Counted from the stretch's first letter, positions 12,791 to 25,699 are shown. The stretch is DNA of 64,000 nt from Prosapia bicincta (GCA_036971475.1 JBAIZL010000005.1:167705886-167769885); one strand, 5' to 3'. Program-made: numbers and translations. The notes: generated by a model not told the origin, from the letters alone.

Positions 12791-14465
12791 GACAAATAGT
12801 AGGCCCAACAGTGTTTAGAGTCTTCCAAAACTTGACTTTAAAGTGTAAAAATATTAGATACCAGAAGTAATAGCTATAAATAGTAATTAACAATTCTAGG
12901 AGTCAAATCGGAAATAAATATTCGATGTCAAATTTGATTAATACGTCGACTGCGAGTGGTACTCAGAATAAATAGATAGTTTTTCATAAATCTTACTTCA
13001 TATAGTTTTGAATTGTCAAACTACTTGAACGAACAAACTAGGTACAAGTAATGGCTACTAAACAGTTTTTTTATGTAAGACATATCAGTACATTACATGC
13101 AATAGTGAAATAAAAACTCTCACTAAATATTCAATTCACTTTATTATTATTTATGAGATATTCTACAGTTCACAATACAGTATAGAGATATATCCGGTGT
13201 CATTCACGTTGGGCGAGATCAATAGTTCTGTTTCCATGACAACCTCAAGCATCAGCTAAAATTTGTAATGGCATCTTTAAGTACTGAATGTCTTCAGGAG
13301 TTGAAAAAAAATATTTTCTAGTATTTATTTTCCAGAATATGAATTTCACGGAATATGATTTTCCATGAAAATATTTTTGGAAATATAAATTGACGATGTA
13401 TAACCCTTTGGTATATATCCGGACGTCTAGAATATTAAGTGAATATTACATACCGGTTGTTAGATGATTCACTGTGTTCTATTATCGATACAATAACAAG
13501 CAAAATTGTTAAATGGTAGATGCACAGATCGCAATTACATAACTTCAATTCATAGCATAAAAAAATCTCCGTGTATGTTCATCACTTTGTACGGCTAATA
13601 AATATATCCCCCTTCGCATCGTCATAGAATACTCCTGTATGATTAAATATAATTTATTCATTTCCTAGATTTGCTGTCGCCTATATAGCAATAGCATCGA
13701 AGTCACACTTTCGGCATGCTTGGGCTAAGGAATTTAATCAAGACAACAAGAGTTAATATGTCTAAGGGTGAGGTTGCCGAGGTCTTGATTAAATTTACCT
13801 GACGATGTCTTTGCTACCGTAAAATATACTGAATTTTCTAAAGTTGACTTTTTACTGTTTATTGTAAACTTTAAATAAAGTTTATTGTAACCCTTGAATA
13901 AAGTTGATTATAAAGTTTATCGTACCCTTTGAAAAATGTTTAAATGCTGAACTAAATATACCATGTTTTTAATAATGGTAGACGTTCTTATATCTTGGCT
14001 GACTATTTTTTACAGACTCTAATGACACCTGGTAACGGAAGTCTGTATTTAGCCATTTCCATTTATAGCTTTATATAATTTATAAAACTGTGTCTGAATA
14101 CGAATTACATGTTTCATTAATTGCATTACTATTCTATGTATTTATTTTTCCTCTTTACAAAAATAACTTTAGTGGAGTGTTTTCTTGAGTACATGTAAAC
14201 CTTAGGATGTCTCTTTATTGTGGTAAAATCTGTAGCGCTATAACGTTGTCTAATAGCATTTATTGAAAATATGTTTTCCCTGATTAAACCTCTTTAATTG
14301 TGTACAATTGAAACAAAAAAACTTACGTCAATGGTTCTAGGAGATGGCGAAAACTGTGTACAAAACTTTCTCGCAATTTCAAAGAAAATAGCTCTGAAAT
14401 GTACACTCATATGTAATGGTTTAAAAACCAATGAAAATTTTCTGTCGGAAATGAATTCCGAATAT
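12791..14465. other. Sequence without recognisable features
   Basis: Single-copy-looking AT-rich sequence between the minisatellite and the 48-bp repeat. A short run of related words (agtttattgtaacc, aagtttatcgtaccc) near 13860-13930 suggests a decayed local repeat. No gene is seen. Confidence 0.5.
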
Positions 14466-14700
14466 GTGTAGTTTTTCTTGTATTTTAATAAATATAGCTA
14501 CAAAGTGGAATATATGTAATATTTCGTGTATTTTAATAAATATAGCTACAAAGTGGAATATCTGTAATATTTCGTGTATTTTAATAAATATAGCTACAAA
14601 GTGGAATATATGTAATATTTCGTGTATTTTAATAAATATAGCTACAAAGTGGAATATCTGTAATATTTCGTGTATTTTAATAAATATAGCTACAAAGTGT
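14466..14700. repeat. 48-bp tandem repeat, five copies
   Basis: Units read tgtaatatttcgtgtatttt then aataaatatagctacaaagt then ggaatat. Successive junctions alternate between ggaatatatgt and ggaatatctgt, implying a 96-bp higher-order unit. The period is a multiple of three and stop-free in one + frame, giving an artefactual 81-codon ORF. Confidence 0.93.
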
Positions 14701-17099
14701 CTATATTGACAAAGACTTCATTGATAAAGTGAAGTAATTTGCGTATAACTGACATCGCGTTGAGTGAGTTACGCAGCCTACGTAACCGCTTAGACTTAGT
14801 ACTCGTAAATTTATTAGTTTTGTAACCAGATACTTCCTTGCTAGATTGTAATACAAACATAAACATGTAATAACATTGGAATTTATATTTAATGTAGTAT
14901 ATATGTAATGGTGCACTGCTTTAGGGAAAAAACATTCAGTTTGTACAGCCTGAGACATTTAAAATCACTTTATCCTTACTTAGATTGTATTTTTTAGTAA
15001 TTAATGGGTGATTCAGAGGGAAAGCGAACCACGTAAAAAGGACACATTCAAAGAAAATTGAGTTTAAAGTTCGGGAACTACTATTAATTCTAGTAACTAG
15101 TGTCTTAATATTTAATTACAGGTTTATAATAGTATTTAAATTAAATTATACCCACCATTCAATCATAGATTAAAAACAACACTGAGCCAGTGGTGGCTCC
15201 AGTGGTAGACCGGGCCTACGCAATGTTTTTATATTTAAATGTTATAATCCTTAATTGTCAATAATTTAAAAAGCTAAATGGTATATACCTAACATCAAAA
15301 GAATGTTCATAATATTATAGCGAAATGTAGAATGAAAAAAACAACAACAATAAAATAGCAAATAATCGTCATTTTATTTAGCCTATTATATCTATTTGCC
15401 CTAAGTGTAAAAATGCCCTCACACACACCATATGCGTTTTAAACAACCTCTGTTTTAAACAAACGCTCTAACCCCCTCCCCCCCCCCCCGGTAGTCACGA
15501 CTCTCAAACTGTAAAATGTATACTGTCTTATTCCATTGTTATCTCGCAATTTAAAAATGTTGAACTTGGTCCACTTTTCCTTTGATCCTTCAAATGTACA
15601 AACGAAAATATTTAAGTTGAAGTAACAATAAATCATTCTCGTGTATTAACAACGCCTCATCTTTACCTATAGTGCACAACATTTGTGTAGCCTTTTTGCA
15701 TATTCAGCCCCTTGATATAAAGTTAAATAAATCTCAACCTTGAATGTTTGCAATACAGCACTCGAGTTTCAACTATTAAGAACCAACTAGACCGATCTTA
15801 AATAATGTGTGCAACTATTTTTCTCATTATATTCTTACTAGAGAAAGTTAATCATTTAACTTAGTAGTACTTTAAAAGAAAATACATTAAGTTAAACTTT
15901 TAAAACACATTTGGTATAATTTTTCTAAATGATTATTCTTCATAAATTCCTTGACGTTTTATAAAAGTTCAAATATTTCAACAGTACAATTTTTTACCTA
16001 AATATTGCATGGTACTTTACTTAAATATTGGTATTTTTAAAAAAATGACTCATTTTCGCTTCAGAGTTACTAATTTGATTAGATTTCTTTAAAATGACAG
16101 ATATTTTAAAACACAAGTATTTCTTTTATATCTTTAGATAACAATTTAAAGTGCGTACGTGTATAACAAAATAGAAACAGTAAATTAAATTTTCCACTTT
16201 ATTTACAAAGAAATGTTTTTGTGTTGATATTCAGCAAAACTAGAGATCATAGGTTTGTAAATCACTTCCCATCACTGCTAATTAGATAATTTTTCATAAT
16301 AAAATATTTTCATACTTGAGTATATCTTCTTAAGACATAGCATACAAAATAACTTTACATTGCAGTCATTTATTAGAACTTGATCTCATCACTTATGAGT
16401 GGTCAGGAAAGTGTATAACAATCTAGAGATAAATGAATTTTGTCTCAAAGATTTTTAAAAAACACAACAGAACAGTAACAATAACAACTGATTCTGTTTA
16501 GACTTAAAGATTGTTTTGAGGTTATGTGTAAATAATGTTAAAGAAAATTCCTAGAACATTACTTTTAAAATTCTAATCTTATGACAAGCCCTGAAATACT
16601 GCAATGTGTTTACAGGCCAATCGTATATACTGTATTTCTGTGATTAAATTGAAATCGCTAACGCCTATTAAAGTTTTTATTGATTTTCAGAAGGAAAATG
16701 TTATTTTTTTTAGATTGCCAGTTTAAAAAAATAATTCAATTTAAAATAACTAATTACCATTGAAATTACCTATTATTTTTATTCAATTTAAGAAAGTTAG
16801 TAGTAAACAGTTTTTTGTAATAATAATGTATTTAACCTTTTTTTCCAAATATCATAAACACGTTTTTAGTACGACAATACTAACTTAATAATACATGAAA
16901 TAATAACTTATTTTATTAACCTAATTTTAAAAAACAAAAAATAAATAACTTTTAAATTAAGACCTTAATGAAATAAAAAAACGATTTGTTTAAACAAAGA
17001 AATTTTATTTCTTAAGAAAAAAACCTTTTAAACTAGTGTAAATGAATTTGTTTAATTTTGTAATATAAAGTTATGAAAAGTGCTTTTATTGATGTCTAG

Positions 17100-17332
17100 A
17101 TTTCTGATTTCAAACAGATTCTTTGAAGGCACTCATCTAGGTATAGATTACCACTATCCGTGCTGTCTACTAGTGTTACATTAAACAAGTACAGCAAATT
17201 AAAGAGTAACAATTATTGAGGCTGGTAGCTAGCGATCCTAGCGTTTAACCGGACAAGCTGCCTCTTCCAGCTACAGTTGCATAGGTTACTTTGACGAATA
17301 AGCTTGTGGGATGATTAGCTGAGAAACCAAAT
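17100..17332 (+). other. Candidate non-coding 5' exon
   Basis: A less AT-rich island (gctggtagctagcgatccta, ggacaagctgcctcttccag) ends in a strong donor, aaatag|GTAAGTTT, with GT at 17333. It has no long ORF. It could be a 5' UTR exon of the ABCG gene, whose first coding exon is preceded by a splice acceptor at 34603-34604. The evidence is base composition and one splice site only. Confidence 0.2.
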
Positions 17333-18358
17333 AGGTAAGTTTATATACTTATATTTTACAGTATTATAATAAAATTCTGCCACTATATTTACAGTAATAA
17401 TTAACTATATTATACATTGATATTATTTGAAAATATTTAAAAAAATTATATTTTTCTGGTACTGGATTGGTCCATTGTCCAGAATCTCTCATGTAACATG
17501 ATGTCAATTATTTATAAAAATTTTTTATTCAAACAATATGTATATATTAGGTTTTGTTATATTATACGTTCAACAAATCTAATTGTTAAAATAAATGAAT
17601 TATTTCAATCAAATTCCGCTATAAATAAAATATATATCGTGTATTATTAATATCAGAGTTCCTTGTGATATTTTAATTAAGTATATAATTATTTTACCTT
17701 TACTTTACGGTTTTAACTGGACGTTTTTATCTTTTCTTTAATTTAATATTTTGACAGCCTATTCCGTGTCTTAAACTAGTAACAGCCCGTAACGTCTCTT
17801 AGAAAATAAACACACGGGCATGCGATCTACATAAAAAATGAAATTGTATTTGTGTGTTATTAAAGTTGTTATTTTAAATCCCATATTTTATAAAAATATA
17901 TTCGATTATTGCAATAAGACTAAAATAAAATCGAAATAAAATACTATTTTACATTGATTTTATTAAGTTTTATAACGATTAAATGCTATATAATATTTAA
18001 CTTTAGGTAGTTCTAAAGCAAAACCTAGGTAAATTTGTTAACGTTTGAGTATAACAAGCTTTTAGCATAACTTGAGAAAAATGGGAATCGTTCAAGAACA
18101 ATAACACATAGGGCCTACCTAAACTGACAATAATTGCAAACAAAATGTAAATAAAGTATAACCATAAATAAACTTTGAGGTTACATTATGAGCTATATTA
18201 AAAAGTCATTGTGAGTTATGGTATTTTATTAAATAGTAATACGTAGGCCTACTGAAACCAAATAATTTTCAACAGAAATGTAAATAATATTTTAATGTAA
18301 ATAGATTTTGACCTTAGCGTGCGATTAATGGTAATTGTAAATAATTATAAGACATAAT

Positions 18359-18362
<4 letters not shown>

Positions 18363-18433
<71 letters not shown>
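18363..18433. repeat. Compound (CT)n/(AT)n microsatellite
   Basis: About 36 bp of CT followed by about 35 bp of AT in otherwise featureless AT-rich sequence. Confidence 0.97.
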
Positions 18434-18436
<3 letters not shown>

Positions 18437-19558
18437 TATTTATTTATTTATATATATAACAAGTACATCCTACTAGAAAAAAATCACAAATTTTTTTTAT
18501 ACAATATGTTAACTGAAAAGCTATTCTCTTAACTATCAGCATTTTCAAAAACAATAAAACTATTTCTCTTACTTATAAATTTTAACTCTTTTATTTCAAC
18601 TTATTTTAGTTTTTAATTCTTTCTTAAACTTTCCAATATTCCAAAACACTCATATTTAATTTTGATATGCATGTTCAGTTAATTTGATTCTATTTCTAAA
18701 TATTTATTTATGATTTAAAATTACTTAATTCCACCATTTCAACATGTTAGCCCTAATTTAATAATTTTAATGTTTAAGTCTGAAATTTAATAAAATTTAA
18801 CTTTTTTTAATATATTTCCTTACCAAATTAAAAAAAAAAACATTATTACAGTTTATTTACTTCTTATGATTGAAAAAAATATATACATGTTATTTATTCT
18901 AAATTTTTTTAAAGTTTTACTTCTATACTACTTAGTTACTAAAAGTTAGTAAAAAGTTAGTAAAAAACGCTGTTTTTTATTTTATATCAATTTGTCAATT
19001 TTATAAAATTTAACCTCTTATAAAACTACTTCATACGGTTTACGTAAATTTCTAAAGCACAATAAAACTTTTATAAATTAACTTATTATTTATTTCTTAA
19101 TGCCTTTGCCCTAGCTTAGTTACTTGAATATTTTAATGTCTTTTAACCCTTTGGTTCTAATGTAACCCTTTGAAAAATGGTACTTAATTCTAGCATTTAT
19201 ATCCTGAAAACTTACAATTTACAGTTAAATTTAAATTATAGAAAAATACACAAAATATCCCTGAAAAGGGAAACATATTAACATTTATAATTTCACAGAA
19301 AAATCACCTAAAAAAGTAAATCACATTTTACCACAATGTTTCACCTATTCTAATTAACAAATTTATACCCCTTATGTTCACAATTAATATTCATAATTTA
19401 TACAAAGTCTATACATATTTAAGATTTCCTGTCCTTCAAAACAAACCCACGTATTTAGGTAACAACTTAGGCAAAACTTACTTCTCGATTTAGCATTAAA
19501 CATTTTGAACATTTCCCCGTTATTTATAGATAAAAAAACAATTTATGAAAGAAAACCC

Positions 19559-20080
19559 CTAAAACTGGCGTAATGGCGTTACCCGGCGCACGTTGCCGCA
19601 CCCGAAATCTTATTTTTTTCAATAAGAAGAGCAAATCAAACATCTAAATAATAATATATTTCATTTACTGCAATGCTACAGCCTAGACAAGGTTTTTTTT
19701 TCATTTCATTAGCCGTATTAACATATAAATTTTAGGTGTTCCAACACGTGAGAACATAATATATAATTATCCGTGGTAAAAACACGGATGTTCAAAATTT
19801 AATCCAGCAATGGTCAATGATTGTCATTATGCCGTGTTTATGGTAAGTCGCAAAGGAAATTGTAGTAGTTTGAAATCAATAGGTAGATCTGATGAAATCA
19901 TCGATATTCATGGAATTGCGACCATCTCTCCTTTGAACCTGCCATCTCTGATTTCTGCCTGGATCAAGTTGGGTGTCAGTTTTTTTGTGGTTATTCTGGT
20001 ACCGTTGAACAGCTTTGGTAGATGCAAATTTCGCAAGAATATTGTCGGCGATCCCACTTTTAATATCAGTAAGTGTGGTA
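19559..20080 (-). mobile_element. Decayed Helitron, helicase C-terminus and 3' region
   Basis: The minus strand from about 20080 reads LILKVGSPTIFLRNLHLPKL, FNGTRI, LTPNLIQAEI and then, after one stop, SMISSDLPIDFKLLQFPLRL plus TINTA and QSLTIAG. This is the Pif1-type helicase tail of Helitron Rep/Hel proteins (pattern PxxLLRNLxxxxGLCNGTR... FKRxQFPVxLxFAMTINKxQGQS), with TGA and TAA stops. About 200 bp downstream, GC-rich sequence (19564-19605; reverse complement contains GCGCCGGGTAACGCC) resembles the sequence that often follows Helitron helicases. It is a dead copy and its 5' part is not recognisable. Confidence 0.7.
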
Positions 20081-20204
20081 GCAATAATTGTACTTAGAAT
20101 TTAGCAATTATAAATAGTTTAAAATAATTAATAATTTATTTTTATTCTTTCAAAATGTTTATAATTTTTAAAATTATTTTTAGTAGCATTAGACTTATGG
20201 AAGG

Positions 20205-21010
20205 CGGTACACTGAACCATCCTAAGCCTCTGCGGCGGAGCCCTGTTAACGGATTTACGTCATCTCAAACGAACCATCCTGGAAATATGTTAAACAATCC
20301 TTCTAAATTTCATTAGCTTCTGTTCAGTGGCTTAAGCTTTCATAAGACATTACGTACAGACACATATAAAAAACATCAGTTTTTGAAACATCCTAAGCCT
20401 CTGGGTCGGAGGTTATGGATGGATCTAGACCAAACTTCACACGAACCATCTTGGGAATATGTTAAACAATTCCTTTAAATTTCATTAACTTCTGCTCCGC
20501 GGTTTAGGCGTGTATAAGATACATACAACACACATACATATATACAACTGTTTTTGAACCAACCTAGGCCTCTGGGGTGGAGCACTGTAAATGGATCTAC
20601 ACCAAACTTAACTCGAACAATCCTGGGAATATGTTAAACAATTCCTCAAAATTCATTAACTTCTGTTCAACGGTTTAAGCTTTCATAAGATATTACGTAC
20701 ACACATATATATACATACATCGGTTTTTGAACAATCACAAGGGTCGGAGTCCTGTAGATGGATCTACACCAGACTTCACTCGCACCATCCTGGGAGTATG
20801 TTAAGCAAACCCTTTAAATTTCATCAACTTCTGTATAGTGGTTTAGGCGTCCATAAGATACACACACATACATACATCGGTTTTTAAGCCATCCTAAGCC
20901 TTTGGGGGAGGAGCCCTGTGGATGGATCTACACCAAATGTCACACAAACCATCTTGGGAATAAGTTAAACAATCCCTCCAAATTATATTAACTTCTGTTT
21001 AGAGGGGTTA

Positions 21011-21085
<75 letters not shown>

Positions 21086-21093
21086 TCACACGC

Positions 21094-21155
<62 letters not shown>

Positions 21156-21159
21156 CCAC

Positions 21160-21199
<40 letters not shown>

Positions 21200-21224
21200 A
21201 CGCACACGCACACACGCGCGCGCG

Positions 21225-21256
<32 letters not shown>

Positions 21257-21264
21257 TATATACA

Positions 21265-21335
<71 letters not shown>

Positions 21336-21655
21336 CATCGGTTTTTGAACCACCTATGCCTCTGTGGCGGAGCCCTGTAGTTGCATCTTTACCAGACTTC
21401 ACAAAAACAATCCTGGAAATGTGTTTAACATCTCTCCAAATTTCATTTAAATGTTCCGTGATTTAGGCGTTCATACATACATTCGTTGAGATACATACAT
21501 AGGTTTTTGTATCAGCCTCTGGGCTGGAGCCCTGTTAATGGATCTATACCAAACCTCAACGAACCATCCTGGAAATATGTGAAAAAATCCCGCTAAATTT
21601 CATAAACTTCAGTTCAGCGGCTTCGGCGCCCATAAGATACATGAATCAGTTTTTT
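20205..21655. repeat. Tandem repeat of about 173 bp with embedded CA/TA arrays, about seven copies
   Basis: Monomers begin near 20216, 20389, 20561, 20731, 20888, 21350 and 21511. Each contains cctctg-ggcggagccctgt, ggatctacaccaaactt, aaccatcctgggaatatgtt and aatttcattaacttctgttc, and ends in ca/ta-rich sequence plus atcggtttttgaacc. The fifth unit has expanded CA and TA arrays (21011-21335) in place of its tail. Confidence 0.88.
21011..21335. repeat. Compound (CA)n / (TA)n microsatellite
   Basis: About 245 bp of mostly CA with CG interruptions, then about 70 bp of TA. It lies inside a unit of the 173-bp repeat, at the position where other units have short acacatacata runs. It gives long artefactual VCVCVC/YIYIYI ORFs on the minus strand. 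Confidence 0.97.
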
Positions 21656-22464
21656 GTTTATATTTATACTCGTTTGGCTGCCATTTTAGTTTTGATGATT
21701 TCGAAGTCAAAATGGCTCCTACTGCTTCTTCACTTCTAACATAAATAGAGCTATTATCTTTATAACAAAGTTTGCTCCTTGTGTTTTTTAAACTTAAAAG
21801 AATTACTTGAATTTTTATTATAATTAAAGTAATTTTTTAAATTATATTATTATTTTTATTATTTATAAATGATTGAATTTACGAAAATAAATAAATAAAT
21901 TCGTGCCGATTCCTAAATCCTTGTTAGACTCTACAGTTTGGGCTGCCTAGATTTTGTGGAGGGAAGATCTTCTCCATGGTCTGGCTTCCTCAGCTCGTTC
22001 GTTCGTCACGCGTCGCAACGAATTTAATTTTTTAAAAGTTTACCGTTCCTATCCCGGCTTTTCTAATTGAGTTTCACTGATTTTATTCCCGATTTTAAAA
22101 CAATTTGTTGATAACTTGCTGTTTAATTTTTTATTGTTTTCACAGTTAACAGTTTTAAAATTAGTTTAGCGAATTTTAATGTCACTATCTTCTAGAAGCA
22201 AATTACGGTTTATAAACTTTGGAAACTTCCGTTTCTGAGCTATTTGAAATGCACCACATTTTGTTTGAATTTAGCCAATTTTACGGACCGAAATCCCTAA
22301 AAAAAGTTTGAGAATCGCATAGTTACATTTTGCAGCCACCTTTTCCCAGCACTTGGCACATGATGTTAGTATTTAACACTTTTAAATCATAATAAAGCGG
22401 AGTAAGTCGAACGTCATTCGGCCCTGACGATACTTCGAGACTCGCTGACTATTCTCCCTTTCAG

Positions 22465-22577
22465 GTTTCAATACCCTCTCCATTTCTTCGGACCTCACCT
22501 GATGTCTCTGATCCATTCAGCAACCTTCTTAGAAAGTGTCGTCGAATTATACGATCTACCCCTTATCGCGTGATCCT
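22465..22577 (+). other. Exon-like open segment with splice signals
   Basis: 113 nt bounded by an acceptor (attctccctttcag) and a donor (ATCCT|GTAAGT). One frame is open throughout and ends SNLLRKCRRIIRSTPYRVI. The close vaguely recalls the linker before the WD40 domain of Cdc20/Fizzy proteins (RKxxRKI...PxKVLDAP). No neighbouring exon could be found, so it may be a captured or orphan exon, or chance. Confidence 0.25.
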
Positions 22578-22724
22578 GTAAGTCTTCCGGTGGTTGTTGT
22601 CTTCTACATATAAGAATAAAAATTTTAATCTGGCCGTGCCTTTTTAATTTTTGAATTTTGGAGATTTCCTTATTCTTGACTTACTTCATAATATTTTTTC
22701 TGCACATTTTCAAATGTCGATGAA

Positions 22725-23674
22725 TAGGGATGGGCCGATTCCGATTCTCGATTCCAGGAATCGTTGATTCTAGTGGTATCGAGGAATCGTCGATACTCGA
22801 TTCTTCATTCATAAAAGTGTCGATTCCGATTCCTATTTTGTTAACTATTAAAATATGTGTGTGGAGTAATTTATTAGAAAAATAATTAATTACCAACTAT
22901 ATTTTATTTTTGTATTAGTTGATTTGGATGAATTTAATGATTAAAGTAAACGAAAATATTATTATTTATGAAGCAACAACAATCAAGATCGTAACCATTT
23001 CTGGTCGTTTGACATCGCTCGTCTCTCTCTCTCTCTCTCTTTCTTCGATACAACACTACCCCCTTTCCACGTGTCTTACTGCCACTGATTCATAGATGTC
23101 AGAACAAAACACACAAAAAGTACAGTAAAAACTAGATTAATCGTCACCGTCGGGACCGTGGCCATGACGGTTGAGCGAATAGACGGATAACAGAAACACT
23201 GTATTATTCCTCCAAAACTTAACCTCAATCAATTACATTATAGACAGATATTACTCTCACGGTAATGTAATATATTTCGGAGCGAAAAGAAAATAAACAC
23301 GATTATAATAGCAAATAAAACTATTTATTACATGATAAAAAGATCCGCACAGTAGCTACAAATGTAGCAAAATAATGTACAGTAATATAAACTTACAGGT
23401 AAAATAGTTCATGTAGTTGAACTATCAACTATATCACGTGTTATCTGATATGTTTTAAAAATTCCTATTGATAAATCAAGGTCGAAGGTTTTAAGTAGCC
23501 TATTACATTGAAACAGAACTTTTAAATGGTTTTGCCGTATGACCAAGATGTTAATTAAATTAATTATTAGAGACCTAGCATGTAAGCTAATATAACATGG
23601 AAGAATCGAGAATCGAAAGGAAAATTTTAGAATCGGAATCGGAATCGAAAATTTTAGGAATCAGCCCATCCCTA
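22725..23674. mobile_element. hAT-type non-autonomous DNA transposon
   Basis: Inverted ends TAGGGATGGGCCGATTCC (left) and its near-complement ending gcccatcccta (right) are flanked by a perfect 8-bp duplication, tcgatgaa, at 22717-22724 and 23675-23682. An 8-bp duplication is diagnostic of hAT-superfamily insertion. Subterminal regions carry runs of the 'gaatcg' hexamer in opposite orientations, probably transposase-binding repeats. The 950 bp interior has no transposase that I can recognise. It contains a CT microsatellite and a stretch (from about 23123) that begins like a Tigger terminus. Confidence 0.93.
23123..23460. mobile_element. Possible Tigger-terminus fragment nested in the hAT element
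   Basis: The sequence from 23123 begins CAGTAAAAACTAGATTAATC followed by cgtcaccgtcgggacc, which resembles a Tigger-type terminus with subterminal gacgg/ccgtc words. No matching right end is visible, so the extent is a guess. Confidence 0.3.
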
Positions 23675-24050
23675 TCGATGAACTTTCTACATGAATTTTG
23701 ACTTTTCTTTCCTTTTTCTTTGTTGCTACATTTATCTCCTTCAAATAAAAAATACCCCCCCCCTTTAAAATGGGCGTTAGTTTCTAAAGTTTTTTTGAAA
23801 TAGCTGCTTATGGCACTGTATTTATATTTATGTTTCAAAAATTAAAATTTTATTTGGACACAGTGTGTGTGTGTGTGTGTGTGTGTGTACAGATAGTTCT
23901 TACCTAACTTGAGCTATTCTTGAAAATGCTGACACAATAGTCAGCGAAAACTTTATAACATTATTATTGGTTTTATGTATTCTTATTTATGAAAATAGTT
24001 TATTTTAAACAAATACTTCAATAAGAAAGTTTCTGCTTATATAGGCTATA

Positions 24051-25603
24051 CAGTAATCCCTCATTATTTGCGTGGATTCGGTCGCTGAACTTACCGCGAA
24101 TACTGAAACCAACTACATATGGAAAGGGGAGGGACACGTTCGCCGTAAAAATGTTAACATTAATTACAACTATACTGCACACTTATAATCCAGTGTGGTA
24201 TATTTACGTACAACATAATTACATGCATGTTTTTGTTTACTTACGACTTCCTTCAATACGAAAATTATAATAAATATACGCGCTTACATTTACAGACATA
24301 CGTATTCTTCATTGTTAAACACTACCCACTAAATACTCTAATACCTAATTTTAAAAAAATAATCTTTTAAAACTGTTAATTTGGTTTTAAAAAAACTTGT
24401 TATTTTACTTTGTGCTCGATTACTTTTTAGTTCTTTACATACTCCCCGCTCTCAATTTTAGTAACGGTGGCAGAGTAACTGTTTCCCTAAACATAAAATT
24501 TCACTGATATATTTCAATGTCAACTTCGGTGATACATTTTTAAATTTCTTCATCTTCGTTATCCGAAATAGGCAGTTCGGTAATTAGTTCTTCCAGGCTC
24601 TTCCGTCATATCCTCGTATGCACTTTTCAAAAGCTTGTCAACGTCTTCACTGTTATTGTCCTCAAATCTTTTACTGTTAATTCCATGTGGTATTGAGAAC
24701 AACAACGTTGTGAGCATCTGTCGTAACATTTTGGTTAACTCAATTTTGCCACAGTTTCTTCCAACATGCACGCACCGATGATGGTTTTAATTTGTCCACT
24801 CATTCTTTTATTTTAGAAAAGCAATTCGCAAATTTATATTTTTCCCAGCATCGATTCGCTCTTGAAGTTTCGTTACTTTCAATGTCATTTAATAGTTCAA
24901 CTTTGCCTTTCAGTGATCTGGGGTTTAGGGATCTGTAAACTACCATTGGCTTCATCATGTAACCGCTAGCACTACAGCATAGTAGGACAGTCAAACGATA
25001 CTTTACGGCTTAAAACCCTTGAGTAAATTTCTCCTCCTTAGATAAGAAAGTTGATGAAGTAATTTTTTCCAATACAGTTCAGTTTCATTCACGTTAAAAA
25101 CTTGATCGACTGTGTAGCCTTTCTCCGAAATGAGATTTTTAAAATGCGTTGGAATTGAGTTGGCGGCTTCATGATTTGCTGATGTTGATTCATCGGCAAT
25201 TTTCACGTTGTGAAGGGAAAACCATCTCTTGAACTTGTCAAACCAGCCTTTACTTGCTGAAAATTGACTGCCGCATTTAATATCTCTAAATGGTTAATTT
25301 CCTAATAAACGGCATAACTTTTTTGCCATTCCTTATCCCTGTAAGAGTTTGATGATATTATAGCTTGGATAAACAATGAAAGGGAAAGATAAAACTAAAC
25401 AAATTCACAAAACAATTTCACAAGTATAAGAGACGTTTCGAAGACTAGCAGTAACGACAAGCAGATGTGACACCTGTTAGATAACTGACGGAAAAACTAC
25501 TATACTATCTTTCTTGTCTTTGTCTTAAAATACGGTACGTATTAACGGGAAATAGTATAATTTTGCCAACCACGAATAAGCGAAACCGCGAATACCATAA
25601 CTG
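24051..25603 (-). mobile_element. Tigger/pogo element, decayed
   Basis: The left terminus CAGTAATCCCTCATTATTTG begins right after TA at 24049-24050 and continues with cgcgaatactgaaacc. The right terminus, reverse-complemented, reads cagttatggtattcgcgg, the same subterminal theme. Both ends carry the 'ATTCGCGG' words typical of Tigger termini. The interior minus strand holds transposase fragments. The right boundary is approximate because the terminal repeat has diverged. Confidence 0.8.
24559..25260 (-). pseudogene. Tigger transposase remnant
   Basis: Beginning at about 25260 the minus strand reads KGWFDKFKRWFSLHNVKIAD (end of the CENPB-type DNA-binding domain). It continues VDQVFNVNETELYWKKLL (degenerate DETGLFWK block, first D replaced by N) and, after a stop, TVLLCCSASGYMMKPMVVYR followed by SLNPRSLKG and RCWEKYKFANCF. 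Later pieces reach 24559 through several stops. The amino-terminal HTH is missing. It is inactive. Confidence 0.75.
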
Positions 25604-25699
25604 TGAATATGGGTTTATTTTGATTATAAATAGTTGTATACAACTTATAGTTGATTTAAGATTTTTCATATAGATCTCTAAGAAATTCATTTCTATTTA

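Larger units (their letters stand above)
14701..19558. other. AT-rich sequence without recognisable genes
   Basis: Apart from the candidate 5' exon at 17.1-17.3 kb and the microsatellite at 18.36-18.43 kb, only very AT-rich sequence with short meaningless ORFs is visible. A 10-bp C run occurs at about 15480. Confidence 0.5.

Noticed and set aside
14464..14709. 81-codon ORF with repeated CNISCILINIATKWNI
   Set aside because: Artefact of a 48-bp tandem repeat whose period is a multiple of three.
20983..21402. 139- and 121-codon minus-strand ORFs made of VCVC and YIYI
   Set aside because: Pure translation of (CA)n and (TA)n arrays; no start context, domain or splice evidence.
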